From the NCBI GenBank assembly GCA_937872165.1, contig CALMOR010000129.1:639-7682 (forward strand): 7,044 nucleotides of DNA, written 5' to 3'. Origin of the DNA: an uncultured Burkholderiales bacterium. GTDB lineage: Bacteria > Pseudomonadota > Gammaproteobacteria > Burkholderiales > Burkholderiaceae_D. Every line of letters starts with the position of its first letter. The first letter of the stretch is position 1. This document shows positions 6,794 through 7,044 of the stretch, piece by piece. The notes beneath the pieces are model-generated. The model worked only from the letters and a program-made list of their open reading frames with translations. It searched no databases and had not been told where the DNA came from. A program made the position numbers and the translations under genes.

Positions 6794-6823
6794 CGCAGGG
6801 CGACGCATCCGTGTCGCCCTGCG
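6794..6823 (+). terminator. Strong hairpin after etfA, possible terminator without T-run
   Basis: CGCAGGGCGAC at 6794-6804 and GTCGCCCTGCG at 6813-6823 are perfect inverted repeats of 11 bases. A G-T wobble (6805/6812) and a C-G pair (6806/6811) extend this to 13 pairs closed by the four-base loop ATCC. The hairpin starts 38 bases after the etfA stop and ends six bases before the ribosome binding site of the next gene. No T-run follows on the plus strand and no A-run precedes it, so a classical intrinsic terminator is not shown. It may still terminate in a GC-rich host, protect the 3' end of the etfBA mRNA, or act on translation of the next gene. Confidence 0.6.
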
Positions 6824-6829
6824 CGAACG

Positions 6830-6835
6830 AAGGAG
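6830..6835 (+). promoter_or_regulatory. Strong ribosome binding site of the right-edge gene
   Basis: AAGGAG at 6830-6835 is a near-perfect Shine-Dalgarno sequence five bases before ATG 6841, the best in the window. It is the main evidence that the small partial gene at the right edge is real and starts there. Confidence 0.75.
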
Positions 6836-6840
6836 ACGCG

Positions 6841-7044
6841 ATGCGCATCGCACTCGTCGCACTGCTGGTCCTCGCGACCACCGGTCCGCTGATCCCGGTC
6901 GGCGCGAGCGCTCGACCCCTCCAGTGCAGCGGGGCCACGGCGGACCGCGGCGACGACCGGGCGGCCGTCGCCGCGAAGTGCGGGCGGCCGCTCGCCCGGC
7001 AGCCCGCCGGCGGCGCACACCACGACGTCCGACGGTCTCCCGAC
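6841..7044 (+). CDS. Secreted small protein resembling DUF2845 (partial, runs off right edge)
   Basis: The first 68 residues of a probably exported protein. Residues 1-24 form a signal peptide: a short start with Arg2, a hydrophobic core ALVALLVLATTGPLIPVG, and the cleavage motif ASA at 22-24. The presumed mature part begins RPLQCSG and has Cys29 and Cys47. The spacing and wording around them (LQCSG, then a charged stretch, then AAVAAKCGRPLARQ) resemble DUF2845 proteins, which I recall as having an early cysteine, a 'GD...V..KCG.P' segment and a later tyrosine- or tryptophan-rich strand. That later part lies outside the window, so the family call is tentative. No function is known to me for the family; the two cysteines could form a periplasmic disulfide. 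The gene is preceded by a strong ribosome binding site and separated from etfA by 84 bp that contain a stable hairpin, so it need not belong to the etf operon. Confidence 0.65.
   Translation, partial: MRIALVALLVLATTGPLIPVGASARPLQCSGATADRGDDRAAVAAKCGRPLARQPAGGAHHDVRRSPD

Noticed and set aside
5533..7023. Long 496-codon open frame on the minus strand across etfB, etfA and the right-edge gene
   Set aside because: It lies antisense to two unmistakable ETF genes, its translation is Arg/Gly/Asp-rich without recognisable motifs, and stop-free antisense frames are common at this GC content.
1..7044. CRISPR arrays, tRNA or rRNA genes, insertion sequences, phage or defence genes
   Set aside because: I looked for spaced direct repeats, terminal inverted repeats, clover-leaf elements and transposase or nuclease motifs and saw none; the window is almost fully explained by housekeeping-type genes.

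Overview
The window is very GC-rich DNA with tightly packed genes, and it reads like a chromosomal segment of a betaproteobacterium, most probably of the Burkholderiales. That placement rests on the protein character: the EtfB, EtfA and DUF58 sequences have the wording I associate with that group. No 16S or other decisive marker is present, so it is an inference. Six protein genes are clearly supported (one cut by the left edge), plus a seventh partial gene at the right edge.

Left half (about 1-3561, minus strand): a three-gene operon read right to left, encoding a MoxR-family AAA+ ATPase, a membrane-anchored DUF58 protein and a TgpA-type membrane transglutaminase. The first two genes are 11 bp apart, and the last two overlap by four bases (ATGA). 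The catalytic Cys-His-Asp triad of the transglutaminase is intact; only its C-terminus lies outside the window. This is a known, widespread module, likely a MoxR chaperone acting with an envelope-facing membrane pair, but its biochemical purpose is poorly defined.

Centre (3562-4830): a 270-bp divergent intergenic region with a CATAAT -10-like element, followed on the plus strand by a zinc-dependent deacetylase of the histone deacetylase / acetylpolyamine amidohydrolase superfamily with every active-site residue present.

Right half (4831-7044, plus strand): etfB and etfA, the two subunits of electron transfer flavoprotein, which carries electrons from acyl-CoA dehydrogenases to ETF-ubiquinone oxidoreductase. 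They are preceded by an extended -10-like element and separated by a 92-bp spacer able to form competing GC hairpins. A very stable 13-bp hairpin follows etfA, and then a small secreted protein resembling DUF2845 begins and runs off the right edge.

I see no insertion sequence, phage gene, CRISPR array, tRNA, rRNA or toxin/defence gene. The region looks like ordinary core chromosome. The points worth a second look are the non-coding structures around etfBA, the deacetylase next to etfBA, and the uncertain N-terminus of the MoxR gene.
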